A stretch of DNA of 30,657 bases. Source: JBBCJM01 sp037190175. Its GTDB lineage: Bacteria > Pseudomonadota > Alphaproteobacteria > Rhodobacterales > Rhodobacteraceae. Below, one piece after another: positions 7,938 through 16,092 of the stretch. The translations under genes and the position numbers were made by a program. How positions within the stretch are numbered: the first letter of the stretch is position 1; the number at the start of each line of letters is the position of its first letter. A model generated the notes under the pieces. The model made no database searches. It saw only the letters and a program-made list of their open reading frames with translations, and was not told the origin of the DNA. The stretch is taken from NCBI GenBank assembly GCA_037190175.1, contig JBBCJM010000052.1, positions 1 through 30,657 of the forward strand. Reading direction: 5' to 3'.

Positions 7938-8669
7938 ATGAAAAACTTCTTCCTGGACGTGGATCCGGACAGCGACCAGCCCCCCGCCGATGCCGAGCCC
8001 CGGACCCTGGCCGAGAAAGTCTACCGCCAGCTGCGCTCGGACATCGTCTGGGGCCGGCTGCTGCCGGGGGCGCCCCTGCGCTCGGACGACCTGCGCCGCA
8101 CCTATGACGCCGGCATCAGCCCCCTGCGCGAGGCGCTGTCGCGGCTTTTGAGCGAGCGGCTGGTCACCGCCAGCGAACAGCGCGGCTTCCGCGTGGCGGC
8201 GCTGAGCGTCGACATCGTGCGCGACACGATGGAGGCGCGGCTGGCCATCGAGGGCGACGCGCTGGCCAAGGCCATCGAGCGCGGCGACATCGCCTGGGAG
8301 GCCTCGATCGTGGCGGCCTATCACACGCTGGCCAGCGTGCCGGTCCCCAGCGTCGATGCGCCCGAGGCCGAGGCCTGGGCCAGGTATCACCGCGCCTTCC
8401 ACATGGCGCTGATTGCCGGCTGCCGGTCGCGCTGGCTGATCGCGCTGTCGGGCCTCCTGTTCGACCAGGCCGACCGCCACCGGATCGTCACCATCCGCAA
8501 CCGGCAGCTGATGACCCAGCCCCGCGACGCGGGGGCCGAGCACAGGGCGCTGATGGAGGCCGCCATCGCCCGCGACACCGCGCAAGCGGTGGCGGTGCTG
8601 ACCACCCACTACCGCTCGACCGCCGAGGGGCTGATCGCGCTCATCAACAGCCGCGGGGCCGAGATCTGA
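7938..8669 (+). CDS. GntR-family transcriptional regulator, FCD domain
   Basis: 243 residues. The winged helix occupies about 23-88 (TLAEKVYRQLRSDI, then ISPLREALSRLLSERLV as recognition region) and an all-helical FCD ligand domain about 95-235. FCD proteins usually bind a metal through an Asp and three His. Here the helix reads HRAFH (151-155), so His replaces the expected Asp; other candidate ligands are H202 and H224. The protein likely senses a carboxylate related to module 1. It lies 177 bases after the reductase gene on the same strand and is convergent with a second GntR gene. The AATTT-NN-AAATT box in its own promoter and at the two other module 1 promoters makes it the best candidate regulator of that module. 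Confidence 0.88.
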   Translation: MKNFFLDVDPDSDQPPADAEPRTLAEKVYRQLRSDIVWGRLLPGAPLRSDDLRRTYDAGISPLREALSRLLSERLVTASEQRGFRVAALSVDIVRDTMEARLAIEGDALAKAIERGDIAWEASIVAAYHTLASVPVPSVDAPEAEAWARYHRAFHMALIAGCRSRWLIALSGLLFDQADRHRIVTIRNRQLMTQPRDAGAEHRALMEAAIARDTAQAVAVLTTHYRSTAEGLIALINSRGAEI

Positions 8670-8676
8670 CGCGCAT

Positions 8677-8690
8677 CGCCGGGCCCGGCG
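8677..8690. terminator. GC-rich palindrome between convergent GntR genes
   Basis: CGCCGGG-CCCGGCG is a perfect 14-base palindrome in the 24-base gap between two convergent genes, so a bidirectional transcript end is plausible. No T-run follows on either side, so intrinsic termination is uncertain. The core GGGCCCGGCGGTT occurs again at 8705-8717. Confidence 0.3.
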
Positions 8691-8693
8691 GTT

Positions 8694-9434
8694 TCAGCCG
8701 TTGCGGGCCCGGCGGTTCTCGCGCTCGCGCATGAGCGCGACGTAGCGGTGCTTGAGTTGCTCCAGATGGTCGGTCATCTCGGCCACGGCCGCGGCGGCGT
8801 CGCGCGCGCGCATGTGCTTCATGAACCGCCGCCGCGATTTCAATGCCAGGTCGTTGGTCTCGGGGCCGACCATGCGGGCGACGTGGTGCATCAGCTCCAT
8901 GGTCGAGGCGATGATGACGATCAGCACCGGATTGCGGGTCGCCCGGGCCAGGATGTTGTGGAACTCCAGCTGGGCGGCCAGCTTGCCCTCCAGGTCGCCG
9001 ATGGCATAACGGCGCTCGGCCTCCTGGATATTGGCCTCCAGCCGCGCCAGATCCTCGTCGGTGGCGCGCTCGACCGCCACGCGCGCGACGATCTCGGCCA
9101 GCCAGATGCGGGATTCGGTCAGTTGCTCGATGGTGATGCCGCGCAGGTTCAAGAGGTCGCGCAGGCCGGTGGCCAGAACCTCGGCATTGCCGTTGCCGAT
9201 GAAGGCGCCGCCCTTGGCGCCCTTCTGCAGCTCCACCACCCCGCTCATCTCCAGCATCCGCAGCGCCTCGCGCACCGCGTTGCGGCTGACATTCAGCTGG
9301 ATGGCCAGTTCCCGTTCGGAGGGCAGCTTGTCGCCCGGGCTCAACTCGCCCGTGGCAAGCCGGGTGCGGATTTCCTCGCCGATCATGTCGCTCAGCCGGC
9401 TTGACTTCACGGGAGCGAATTCGACCACGGCCAC
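8694..9434 (-). CDS. FadR/PdhR-type GntR regulator
   Basis: 246 residues with an N-terminal winged helix (about 13-80): SDMIGEEIRTRLATGELSPG, the PSERELA signature (38-44) and the VSRNAVREALRMLEMSGVVE recognition helix (49-68), then an FCD domain with the FHNILARATRNPV helix at 158-170 and H223. This subgroup (FadR, PdhR, LldR) characteristically binds TGGT-N3-ACCA operators, and four near-perfect copies of that motif stand at module 2 promoters. It is the last gene of the run starting with the cupin dioxygenase, 63 bases after the acyl-CoA dehydrogenase, so it is probably produced with its targets and released by a pathway acid or acyl-CoA. Its own upstream gap has a different inverted repeat (9444-9469). 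Confidence 0.9.
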   Translation of the reverse strand: MAVVEFAPVKSSRLSDMIGEEIRTRLATGELSPGDKLPSERELAIQLNVSRNAVREALRMLEMSGVVELQKGAKGGAFIGNGNAEVLATGLRDLLNLRGITIEQLTESRIWLAEIVARVAVERATDEDLARLEANIQEAERRYAIGDLEGKLAAQLEFHNILARATRNPVLIVIIASTMELMHHVARMVGPETNDLALKSRRRFMKHMRARDAAAAVAEMTDHLEQLKHRYVALMRERENRRARNG

Positions 9435-9443
9435 ACTCCGGTC

Positions 9444-9469
9444 ATAACAATCTGTCCAGCCTTTGTTAT
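9444..9469. repeat. inverted repeat upstream of FadR-type gene
   Basis: ATAACAA (9444-9450) and TTGTTAT (9463-9469) are perfect 7-base arms around a 12-base spacer, placed 10 bases upstream of the regulator start. The stem is AT-rich with no GC clamp, so an operator or promoter element is more likely than a terminator. It does not resemble the AATGGT-N3-ACCATT operator. Confidence 0.45.
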
Positions 9470-9497
9470 CGCAGCGAACCGCAACTATCCAGCTTTC

Positions 9498-10682
9498 CTA
9501 TCTGTCGCGCATCATGACGATACGGGCGATCTGGTTGGTGCCTTCCAGGAAATGCAGCGCCTTGGCGTCGCGGACCATGCGTTCCAGCGGATGGTCGGCC
9601 ATGTAGCCGTGGCCGCCCAGCTGCTCCATCGCCGAAATGGCGACCTTCAGCGCCATTTCCGCGGCAAAGCACTTGGCCATCGCCGAGAGCCGTTCGTTTT
9701 CCGCCGCCGCGGGGTCGCGGTCCAGCCGCCAGGCGGTGCGGTAGAGCAGCGAGCGCGCGGCCTCGATCTGCATGTACATGTCGGCGAAGGCAAAGCGGGT
9801 GGCCTGGAAGTCGTAGACCGCCCGGCCGAAGGCCCGCCGCCCCTTGGTATAGTCCAGCGCATAGTCCGCCGCCCCCTGCGCGATGCCGCAGCCGAAGGCG
9901 CCGACCGTGGGCCGGTTGCGGTTCAGGATCCGCATCGCCAGATCGAAGCCGCGCCCCTCGCCCCCGCCCAGGATGTGCGAGGCGGGAATGCGCACGTCCT
10001 CGAACCGCACCTCGCCGGTCGGGATGCCGCGCATCCCCATCTTGCGGTCCTTCTGCCCGACGCTGATCCCCTTCCAGCCCGCGTCGAAGAAGAAGGACGA
10101 GATCGCCTCCTTGCCGCCCGTGACGGGGCCGGTCTTGGCCAGCACGGTGCCGAAACTGGCGACCGGGCCGGAGGAGATGAAGGTCTTGGTGCCGTTGACC
10201 ACGTAATGGTCGCCGTCGCGTTCCGCCCGCGTGCGCATCGCGCCCACGTCCGAGCCCACGTCGGCCTCGCTCATCGCGATGCAGGTGAGATAGCGGCCGG
10301 TGGCCAGTTCGGGCAGGTAGCGGCGGCGCAGTTCGTCGGTCCCGCCCAGCAGCAGCGGCATGACCCCGCCGGCGGTGTTGTTGCCCGCCAGCCAGGCGGC
10401 CGAGGCCGAGACCCGGCTGATCTGCTCGCGCACCAGGCACATCTCGGTCACCCGCCCGCCGGCGCCGCCATATTCCTCGGGCACCGCAAGCTGGATGAGG
10501 CCCAGCCGGCCGAATTCCTCGACCAGCGCGGGGGGCATCGCGTCCTCCTCGTCGATCCGGGCGGCCAGCGGCGCCACCAGGTTCTCGGCCACGTCGCGCG
10601 CCATGTCGCGGATGGCCACCTGCTCGGCGGTCAGGAAATCCTCGACCAGGCTCTCGGCCAGATGCGGCGCCGCGTCATCCAT
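9498..10682 (-). CDS. acyl-CoA dehydrogenase (third of operon)
   Basis: 394 residues, full-length ACAD with N-terminal helical (about 15-130), beta (MSEADVGSD, FISSGP, about 131-240) and C-terminal helical domains. The catalytic base is E380 in LEGTNQIARI, as in short- and medium-chain enzymes, and LGGHGYMADHPLER gives the dimer/FAD contacts. It transfers alpha,beta hydrogens of an acyl-CoA to FAD and on to ETF. Start ATG at 10682 overlaps the stop of the CoA-transferase by 8 bases, so the two are coupled: the ester made by the transferase is the likely substrate or a close derivative. Chain type unknown; isobutyryl-, 2-methylbutyryl- or cyclic acyl-CoA are all possible. Confidence 0.92.
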   Translation of the reverse strand: MDDAAPHLAESLVEDFLTAEQVAIRDMARDVAENLVAPLAARIDEEDAMPPALVEEFGRLGLIQLAVPEEYGGAGGRVTEMCLVREQISRVSASAAWLAGNNTAGGVMPLLLGGTDELRRRYLPELATGRYLTCIAMSEADVGSDVGAMRTRAERDGDHYVVNGTKTFISSGPVASFGTVLAKTGPVTGGKEAISSFFFDAGWKGISVGQKDRKMGMRGIPTGEVRFEDVRIPASHILGGGEGRGFDLAMRILNRNRPTVGAFGCGIAQGAADYALDYTKGRRAFGRAVYDFQATRFAFADMYMQIEAARSLLYRTAWRLDRDPAAAENERLSAMAKCFAAEMALKVAISAMEQLGGHGYMADHPLERMVRDAKALHFLEGTNQIARIVMMRDR

Positions 10683-11859
10683 GGTGTCCCTCCTTGCGCG
10701 CCCGGGCCAGGATGCGGTCGATCCTGTCGGGCGGATAATCCAGATGCTCGCGCAGCACCTCGGCCGTGTCGGCGCCCAGCCCGGGCACCCGCCCGCCCGG
10801 ATGCACGCTGCCGTCGCCGAACTGGAACGGCGCGGCGGGGATCGTCAGCTCCCCCGCCCCGTCGTGCACCCGCACCAGGCTGCCGCGTTCGTAAAGGTGC
10901 GGGCTGTCCAGATGCTCCTTCAGCGCATAGTAGCGCGAGGCCGGCACCTCGTTCTCGACCAGCACGCGCTCGCATTCGGCCGCGTCGCGGCTGCTGGTCC
11001 AGTCCTCGATCAGCGCCATCAGCTCCTTCCAGTGGGCCACCCGCGCCGCCGGGGTGGCAAAGCGCGGGTCGGTGATCCATTCGGGGTGGCCCAGGGTGCG
11101 GGCGGTGTTCTCGAAGTTCTTGGCGCTGACCGGGGCCACCACGATATAGCCGTCGCGCGCCTTCAGCGGCGGAAAGATGCGGCGGTTGACCGGGTGGAAC
11201 ATCGCCTGGTGGTATTCGTAGACCAGCAGGTTCATCATCACGTCGAACATCGACACGTCGATGGCCGCACCCTCGCCGGTCGCCTGCTGGCGGTAGAGCG
11301 CCGAGCTGATCGCGCCGAAGGCCGACAGGCCCGACACCACGTCGCCCAGGAAGATGCCGGTGGCCGCGGGGCGATCGGCGCCCTCCTGGTATGCCATCTG
11401 CGCCATCTCGTAGCCGCTCATCGCGTGCAGGATCGGCGCCAGCGCCGGGCGCAGCGCGTTGGGCCCGGTCTGGCCATAGCCCGAGATCGCGCAATGGATC
11501 AGCCCCGGGTTCGCCTTGCGCAGGCTGTCGTGGTCCAGCCCCAGCCGGCGCGCCACGCCGGGCCGCCAGTTCTCGACCACCACGTGGCATTTCGCCGCCA
11601 GCGCCACCGCCGCCTCGCGGCCCTCGGGCGATTTCAAGTCCAGCACCACGCTGCGCTTGCCGGCATTGGCCTGGGCGAAGGGGGTGGAATGGCCCTGGCG
11701 CTCGGGCGGGACGGTGCGCTTGTGGTCGCCCTCCGGCGCCTCGACCTTGATCACCTCGGCCCCGGCGTCGGCCAGCAGGCGGGTGCAATAGGGTCCGGCC
11801 AGGATGCTGGTGAAATCCAGCACCAGCACGCCGTGCAGGGGGGCGGTCGGGGGGGTCAT
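10675..11859 (-). CDS. class III (CaiB/BaiF) CoA-transferase
   Basis: 394 residues. LVLDFTSILAGPYCTRLLADAGAEVIKVE opens the family-typical Rossmann lobe, with GDHKR at 44-48, VVVENWRPGV at 93-102 and the catalytic aspartate D173 (FLGDVVSG). Such enzymes move CoA between acids through enzyme-bound anhydride intermediates, without ATP. The protein is about 60 percent identical by eye to the plus-strand transferase at 24655-25878. It overlaps the downstream acyl-CoA dehydrogenase by 8 bases and follows the preceding one by 14. No acyl-CoA ligase is encoded in the window, so CoA transfer is probably how the imported acid is activated, with succinyl-CoA or a pathway product as donor. Confidence 0.92.
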   Translation of the reverse strand: MTPPTAPLHGVLVLDFTSILAGPYCTRLLADAGAEVIKVEAPEGDHKRTVPPERQGHSTPFAQANAGKRSVVLDLKSPEGREAAVALAAKCHVVVENWRPGVARRLGLDHDSLRKANPGLIHCAISGYGQTGPNALRPALAPILHAMSGYEMAQMAYQEGADRPAATGIFLGDVVSGLSAFGAISSALYRQQATGEGAAIDVSMFDVMMNLLVYEYHQAMFHPVNRRIFPPLKARDGYIVVAPVSAKNFENTARTLGHPEWITDPRFATPAARVAHWKELMALIEDWTSSRDAAECERVLVENEVPASRYYALKEHLDSPHLYERGSLVRVHDGAGELTIPAAPFQFGDGSVHPGGRVPGLGADTAEVLREHLDYPPDRIDRILARARKEGHHG

Positions 11860-11873
11860 CGTGGCATGTCTCC

Positions 11874-12950
11874 TCAGGTTTCCACCGGCGCCGGTGGCGC
11901 CTTGTCGCGGGCGGTCAGGAACGGCCAGATCGCGTCCCCGCCCACCGCCCTGACATTGCGGCCCAGCCAGGCCTGCCAGTCGGCCTCGGTGCCGAACTCC
12001 TCGCGCCAGGACCAGATCCGCCGGGTGTTCAGGTGCAGCGGATATTCGTGGGTGAAGCCCATCGCCCCGTGCACCTGATGCGCGATGCCGGCGACCAGGC
12101 CAGCCGCCTCGCCCGTCACCGCCTTGGCCGCGGCGATCTCGAAGGCCGCGGGGCCGGCACCGGCGGCCTCCACCGCGCCATCCGCGGCGGCCTGGCAGGC
12201 GGCGACCTGCGCGGCCAGCACCGCGACCTGCTGCTGCACCGCCTGGAACCGGGCGATCGGCCGGCCGAACTGCTGGCGCTCGCCGGCATAGGCGACGGTC
12301 AGGTCGCGGATCCGCTCCATCGCGCCCACCGTCTGGACGGTGCGGAACAGCGCGCCCTGCAGGCGCAGGCCGGCGGCGGAAAGCCCCTGCCCCGGAGCGC
12401 CCGCCGCCCGGGCCGGCGTGTCGCGGAACACCAGCCGGTCGCGCGGCTCGTTGGCCAGGTTCATGCCCGGGGCGACATCCGCGGGGCGCGGCAGCACCAG
12501 GGTCAGCGGCCCCTCGGCCGTCTCGGCCACCGCCACCAGATCCAGGTGCCGGCCCCAGGGCACCATGTCCAGCCGGCCGCTGGCCACCCAGCCGCCGCCC
12601 TGCCGGCGCGCCGCCAGCCGCTGGCCGGGAAGGACCGGCGCCACGGTCAGCGGCGCCTCGGCGGGGGGCAGGCCGGCCGCGGAAAGCATCGCCTCGGCCA
12701 GCAGCACCTCGGCCAGCGGCAGCGGCAGGGCGTGAAAGCCGGCGGCGCGCAGCACCTCGGCCACCTCGCCCGGGCCCGCGCCCACCCCGCCGCGGGCCTC
12801 GGCCGTATTGACCAGCGGCAGCCCCACCTCGGCCAGAACCGCCCAGGCCGCGGCGGAAAACCGCCCCTCCTCGCCCAGTTCGCGCAGGTCGGGCGTGCAG
12901 AGGTCGGAAAACACCCGCCGCGCCGTCTCTGCCAGAAGCGTGTCCGTCAT
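11874..12950 (-). CDS. acyl-CoA dehydrogenase, small subunit-like (lacks catalytic Glu)
   Basis: 358 residues, shorter than a normal ACAD because the middle beta domain is reduced. The C-terminal helical domain is well kept: GERQQFGRPIARFQAVQQQ, then HQVHGAMGFTHEYPLH and RRIWSWREEFG. I find no glutamate in either of the known catalytic positions. In steroid and other side-chain degradation, such chains pair with a full subunit to form alpha2beta2 dehydrogenases. The gene starts with ATGA overlapping the stop of the preceding ACAD by 4 bases, the classic coupling of a heteromer. It likely supplies FAD contacts to the 12947-14098 product. Confidence 0.85.
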   Translation of the reverse strand: MTDTLLAETARRVFSDLCTPDLRELGEEGRFSAAAWAVLAEVGLPLVNTAEARGGVGAGPGEVAEVLRAAGFHALPLPLAEVLLAEAMLSAAGLPPAEAPLTVAPVLPGQRLAARRQGGGWVASGRLDMVPWGRHLDLVAVAETAEGPLTLVLPRPADVAPGMNLANEPRDRLVFRDTPARAAGAPGQGLSAAGLRLQGALFRTVQTVGAMERIRDLTVAYAGERQQFGRPIARFQAVQQQVAVLAAQVAACQAAADGAVEAAGAGPAAFEIAAAKAVTGEAAGLVAGIAHQVHGAMGFTHEYPLHLNTRRIWSWREEFGTEADWQAWLGRNVRAVGGDAIWPFLTARDKAPPAPVET

Positions 12951-14098
12951 CTGAGCCCGATCCCCTTCGCGATGATGCCCCGCAGGATTTCCCGGGTGCC
13001 GCCCTTGATGGTCAGCGCCGGGGCGAACTTCAGCGCATGGTCCAGCATCGCGGGGAAGGGATCGTCGTCCGCCATCCCCGCCCGCGCGCCCACCGGCACC
13101 ATCTCGCGCAGCACGGAGGGGATCTCCTGGTCGAAGTTGGTGGCCAGATCCTTGACCAGCGCCGCCTCGACATTCGGGGTCAGCCCGTCCTCCAGCATCT
13201 GCGCGATGCCCAGCGACATGCGGTGCAGGGTCCAGTAGTGGGCCGCCAGCCGGCCGATGGCGCGGTCGTTCCCCTCGCCCGGCGCGGCCCGGTCCACCGC
13301 CGCCGCATAGACGTCGAAGGTGCCCAGCCAGCGGTCCGCGCCCGACCTTTCGTGCGCCAGGTCGCCCGACACCTGCGCCCAGCCGTTGCCGATGGTGCCG
13401 ATCACCGTGTCGTCGGGGGCGAACACCTCGTCGAAATGCACCTCGTTGAAGTCGTGCTCGCCCACCAGGTTGACGATCGGCCGCACGGTGATGCCGGGCG
13501 AGCCGAGGTCCAGCATGAACTGGCTGATCCCCTCGTGCTTGTTCTCGCCCAGCGGCGAGGTGCGGGCGAAGAGCGAGATGTACTCGGCCCTGTGCGCGAT
13601 GCTTTGCCAGATCTTGGCGCCGCTGATCCGCCAGCCGCCCTCGACCCGGCTGGCGCGGGTGCGGATCGAGGCGAGGTCCGAGCCCGAATCCGCCTCGCTG
13701 AGGCCGACGCAGAACGACAGCTCGCCCCGGGCGATCCGCGGCAGGAAGAACTGCTTCTGCGCCTCGGTGCCGAACTTCAGCAGGTTGGGGCCGATCTGCC
13801 GGTCGGCCACCCAATGGGCGCGCAGGGGCATCCCCGCGGCCAGCAGCTCCTCGGTCACGACATAGCGTTCCAGCGCGCTGCGCTCGTGCCCGCCGTACTG
13901 GCGCGGCCAGGTCATGCCGATCCAGCCGCGCGCGCCGATCCGGCGGCTGAGGTCGCGGTCATGGCGCTGCCAGCCGCCGGGGCCAAGAGCGAAGCCGCCC
14001 GCCGCGCGTTCCTCGGCGATGAAGGCGCGCACCTCCGCGCGCAACTCGTCCAGCGCGGGGGGCAGTTTGTCGGTGTCCAGGCGAAAGCTGTGCAGCAT
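12947..14098 (-). CDS. acyl-CoA dehydrogenase, catalytic partner of a heteromeric pair
   Basis: 383 residues with the complete ACAD order: WPRQYGG (64-70), GLSEADSGSDLASIRTRA (132-149), GAKIWQSIAHRAEYI (160-174), and a C-terminal IKGGTREILRGIIA where other family members carry the catalytic EGT. Here the Glu is replaced by Gly, while E250 in DLAHERSGADRW falls at the isovaleryl-/long-chain-type position (about 254 in IVD), so the base is probably there. That geometry suits branched or bulky acyl-CoA substrates. ATG at 14098 is preceded by GAGAGGGAC. The 4-base overlap with the next, truncated ACAD argues for a heteromer of the two. Confidence 0.88.
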   Translation of the reverse strand: MLHSFRLDTDKLPPALDELRAEVRAFIAEERAAGGFALGPGGWQRHDRDLSRRIGARGWIGMTWPRQYGGHERSALERYVVTEELLAAGMPLRAHWVADRQIGPNLLKFGTEAQKQFFLPRIARGELSFCVGLSEADSGSDLASIRTRASRVEGGWRISGAKIWQSIAHRAEYISLFARTSPLGENKHEGISQFMLDLGSPGITVRPIVNLVGEHDFNEVHFDEVFAPDDTVIGTIGNGWAQVSGDLAHERSGADRWLGTFDVYAAAVDRAAPGEGNDRAIGRLAAHYWTLHRMSLGIAQMLEDGLTPNVEAALVKDLATNFDQEIPSVLREMVPVGARAGMADDDPFPAMLDHALKFAPALTIKGGTREILRGIIAKGIGLR

Positions 14099-14108
14099 GT
14101 CCCTCTCG

Positions 14109-14124
14109 GCGGCCCGCGGGCCGC
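14109..14124. repeat. 16-base palindrome between FAH and ACAD genes
   Basis: GCGGCCCG-CGGGCCGC is a perfect palindrome in the 26-base gap, starting at the base after the FAH stop and 10 bases before the next ATG. It could form a stem that modulates mRNA stability or the coupling of translation. No T-run, so not a convincing terminator. Confidence 0.35.
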
Positions 14125-14997
14125 TCAGTCCTTGTTCCAGACCGGATGGACCGGCCCTGTTCCGCGCACCACGTCCAGCCGCATCTCGCCCACGCCGGCG
14201 ATGGCGATGCGCACCACGTCGCCCGGCTGCATGGGGCCCACCCCCGCGGGCGTGCCCGAGGCGATGATGTCGCCCGGCTCCAGCGTCATCACCGAGGAGG
14301 CCATGGCGATCATCTCGGGCACGTCCACGATCAGGTCGCGGGTATTCGCCTTCTGCCGGAGTTCTCCGTTCACCGTAAGCTCGACATCGAGGCCCGAGGG
14401 GTCCACCTCGTCGGCGGTGACCAGCCAGGGCCCCAGCGGGCAGAAGCTGTCCCAGGACTTGCGCATCACCCGCTCTTCCTTGCCGCGGATCACCGCGTCG
14501 ATCAGGCAGGAATAGCCGAACACGTGCTCCAGCGCCCGGTCGCGGGGGATGTTGCGGCCGCGGTGGCCGATGATGACGGCCAGCTCGCTTTCGTGATGGA
14601 TCTCGCGGCCGGGGATCTCGGGCAGCACGATGGGGTCCGCGGGGCCGCTGAGGCTGGAATTGGCCTTGAGGAAAAACCCCTGCCCGCTGGCGGCGAAGGT
14701 CGAGATCAGCCCGCTGCCGGCCTTCATCTCGTCGATATGGGCGCGATAGTTCGCCGGAAAGGCCACGATCTTGTTGGGCCACAGGATCGGGCAGTCCAGC
14801 CGCACCGCGGAGAGCGGCCGGCGCGGGCCATCGAGCGCCGCCAGCCGCGGGCGCAGCGCCTCGAACCCGGCGATCAGCCGGACCATGCCGACCGGCGGCC
14901 AGTCCCCCGGGGCGGCCCCCGCCGCCTCGGTCACGTCGATCAGTTCCTCGCCCGACACCACGCCGATGCGCCCGCCGTCGAAACACGCCAGTCTCAT
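14125..14997 (-). CDS. FAH-family hydrolase/isomerase, two-domain form
   Basis: 290 residues: an N-terminal cap (MRLACFDGGRIGVV to about 65) and the FAH fold from about 70 (CPILWPNKIVAFPANYRAH). Divalent-metal ligands fit E136 and E138 in HHESELAVIIG and D167 in GYSCLIDAVI; ASGTPAGVGPMQPGD closes the site. Members hydrolyse C-C bonds of acylpyruvates (fumarylpyruvate, maleylpyruvate, fumarylacetoacetate) or isomerise 2-hydroxydienedioates. It follows the cupin dioxygenase gene by 25 bases, so it should process the ring-fission product. No maleylpyruvate isomerase is seen, which leaves direct maleylpyruvate-type hydrolysis or a different ring-fission product. Confidence 0.87.
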   Translation of the reverse strand: MRLACFDGGRIGVVSGEELIDVTEAAGAAPGDWPPVGMVRLIAGFEALRPRLAALDGPRRPLSAVRLDCPILWPNKIVAFPANYRAHIDEMKAGSGLISTFAASGQGFFLKANSSLSGPADPIVLPEIPGREIHHESELAVIIGHRGRNIPRDRALEHVFGYSCLIDAVIRGKEERVMRKSWDSFCPLGPWLVTADEVDPSGLDVELTVNGELRQKANTRDLIVDVPEMIAMASSVMTLEPGDIIASGTPAGVGPMQPGDVVRIAIAGVGEMRLDVVRGTGPVHPVWNKD

Positions 14998-15022
14998 GAA
15001 TCCTCCCCTGCCCTGCGGTCGC

Positions 15023-15997
15023 TCAATCCGTCTCGCGCAGCCAGTTCAGCATCCGCATCACCGGCTCGTCGCTGACGCGCAGCAGGTGGGCGGTGCCGCC
15101 GATGGCCTTGTGGCTGAAGGGCCGCCAGGACGGCACCGCGAAGACGTCGCCGCGCGACCAGCGGAAGTGCTCGCCGTCCACCTCGGTCTCGCCCTCGCCG
15201 AACATCACCGCGAAGATGCTGTTGGCGGTGGTCTGGCGGCGCGGGGTGGCGGCGCCCGGCTCGATCTGCTGCACCGCCAGCGCGATGGAATCGAGCGCGC
15301 TGCCCCCCGCGGCGTCGCCCAGCGCCACCTGCCGCATCCCGCGCTCCAGCGGCGCTGCGCCCAGGCGGGCCTGCGTGTCCTTCCAGGCAAAGCGCATGGG
15401 CGATTCCAGCGCCACCTCGGTCGCCTTCTCGATCCCCTCGGGGAAATGCTCGAAGAACATCGGCTCCAGCAGCTGCACCAGCGGCGCGTCCAGGAAGTCG
15501 ATCCAGTAGGCGTCCGTATCGCTCTCGTTGGCATGGCCGTGCCACAGCCAGTTGGGCGTCAAGAGCACGTCGCCCGGCTCCATCAGGTACTTGCGGCCCT
15601 GCACGATGGTATAGGTCTCGGGCCCCGTTTCCATCACCAGCCGCAGCGCGTTCGGCGTGTGGCGGTGGCTGCGGGCGGTCTCCTTCCCGCGCACCATCTG
15701 ATAGGCGGCGACCAGGGTGCGGGTGGTGGCATAGGTGTTGCCGGGAATGGGATTGGCGAGGATCAGGTTGCGCCGCTCGGCCAGTTCGGTGCTGACCAGA
15801 TCGCCGGCCACCGACAGCGCCGCCCGCGCGTCCTTGTAGGACCAGTGCGCCGGCACGAAGGTCTTCTTGGGCGCTGGATAGAGCGAGGGTTCGGGCTTGT
15901 TCCAGCCCGGCCCCATCCCGGTTTCCTTCAGCTCCGCATAGAGATCGTCGAGTGTCTCGACACCGGCGAAGCGATCGGGTCCTTGCAGCTCGGTCAT
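15023..15997 (-). CDS. gentisate 1,2-dioxygenase-like bicupin (divergent)
   Basis: 324 residues, two cupin domains. The first carries an iron site: H111 and H113 in SHRHTPNALRL and H153 in NWLWHGH. The second (about 235-300, VFGEGETEVDG-like region read as VMFGEGETEVDG, then RGDVFAVPSW) has RRQT instead of a HRHT motif and is probably structural. These enzymes add O2 across hydroxylated aromatic acids, most often gentisate, giving maleylpyruvate; relatives act on salicylate or 1-hydroxy-2-naphthoate. Differences from usual gentisate enzymes are NPIPGN instead of an NPG turn, METGPETYT instead of an EG-GAYT strand, and WHGH instead of WHDH, so the substrate may differ. The ATG at 15997 is preferred; a TTG at 16024 would extend it by nine residues. 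First gene of the operon, with operator 28 bases upstream. Confidence 0.8.
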   Translation of the reverse strand: MTELQGPDRFAGVETLDDLYAELKETGMGPGWNKPEPSLYPAPKKTFVPAHWSYKDARAALSVAGDLVSTELAERRNLILANPIPGNTYATTRTLVAAYQMVRGKETARSHRHTPNALRLVMETGPETYTIVQGRKYLMEPGDVLLTPNWLWHGHANESDTDAYWIDFLDAPLVQLLEPMFFEHFPEGIEKATEVALESPMRFAWKDTQARLGAAPLERGMRQVALGDAAGGSALDSIALAVQQIEPGAATPRRQTTANSIFAVMFGEGETEVDGEHFRWSRGDVFAVPSWRPFSHKAIGGTAHLLRVSDEPVMRMLNWLRETD

Positions 15998-16024
15998 GTC
16001 AGCGCCTTTGCATCCAGGGATCAA

Positions 16025-16067
16025 AATGGTTCTACCATTGCTTACAAAGAAGGTCGGACAGGTTCAA
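16025..16067 (-). promoter_or_regulatory. promoter and operator A of the cupin operon
   Basis: On the minus strand TTGAAC (16067-16062), 17 bases and TAAGCA (16044-16039) form a promoter. Directly adjoining it is the palindrome AATGGT-TCT-ACCATT (16025-16039), with perfect 6-base arms. FadR/PdhR-type GntR proteins bind TGGT-N3-ACCA. The same motif occurs at 24519, 28351 and 29558. Confidence 0.75.
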
Positions 16068-16092
16068 TCCCCCAACTCCGCGCGGCCGGCGC

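Noticed and set aside
8677..8717. Direct repeat GGGCCCGGCGGTT as a mobile-element scar
   Set aside because: Thirteen GC-rich bases, one copy within a coding region; chance similarity in this composition is likely.
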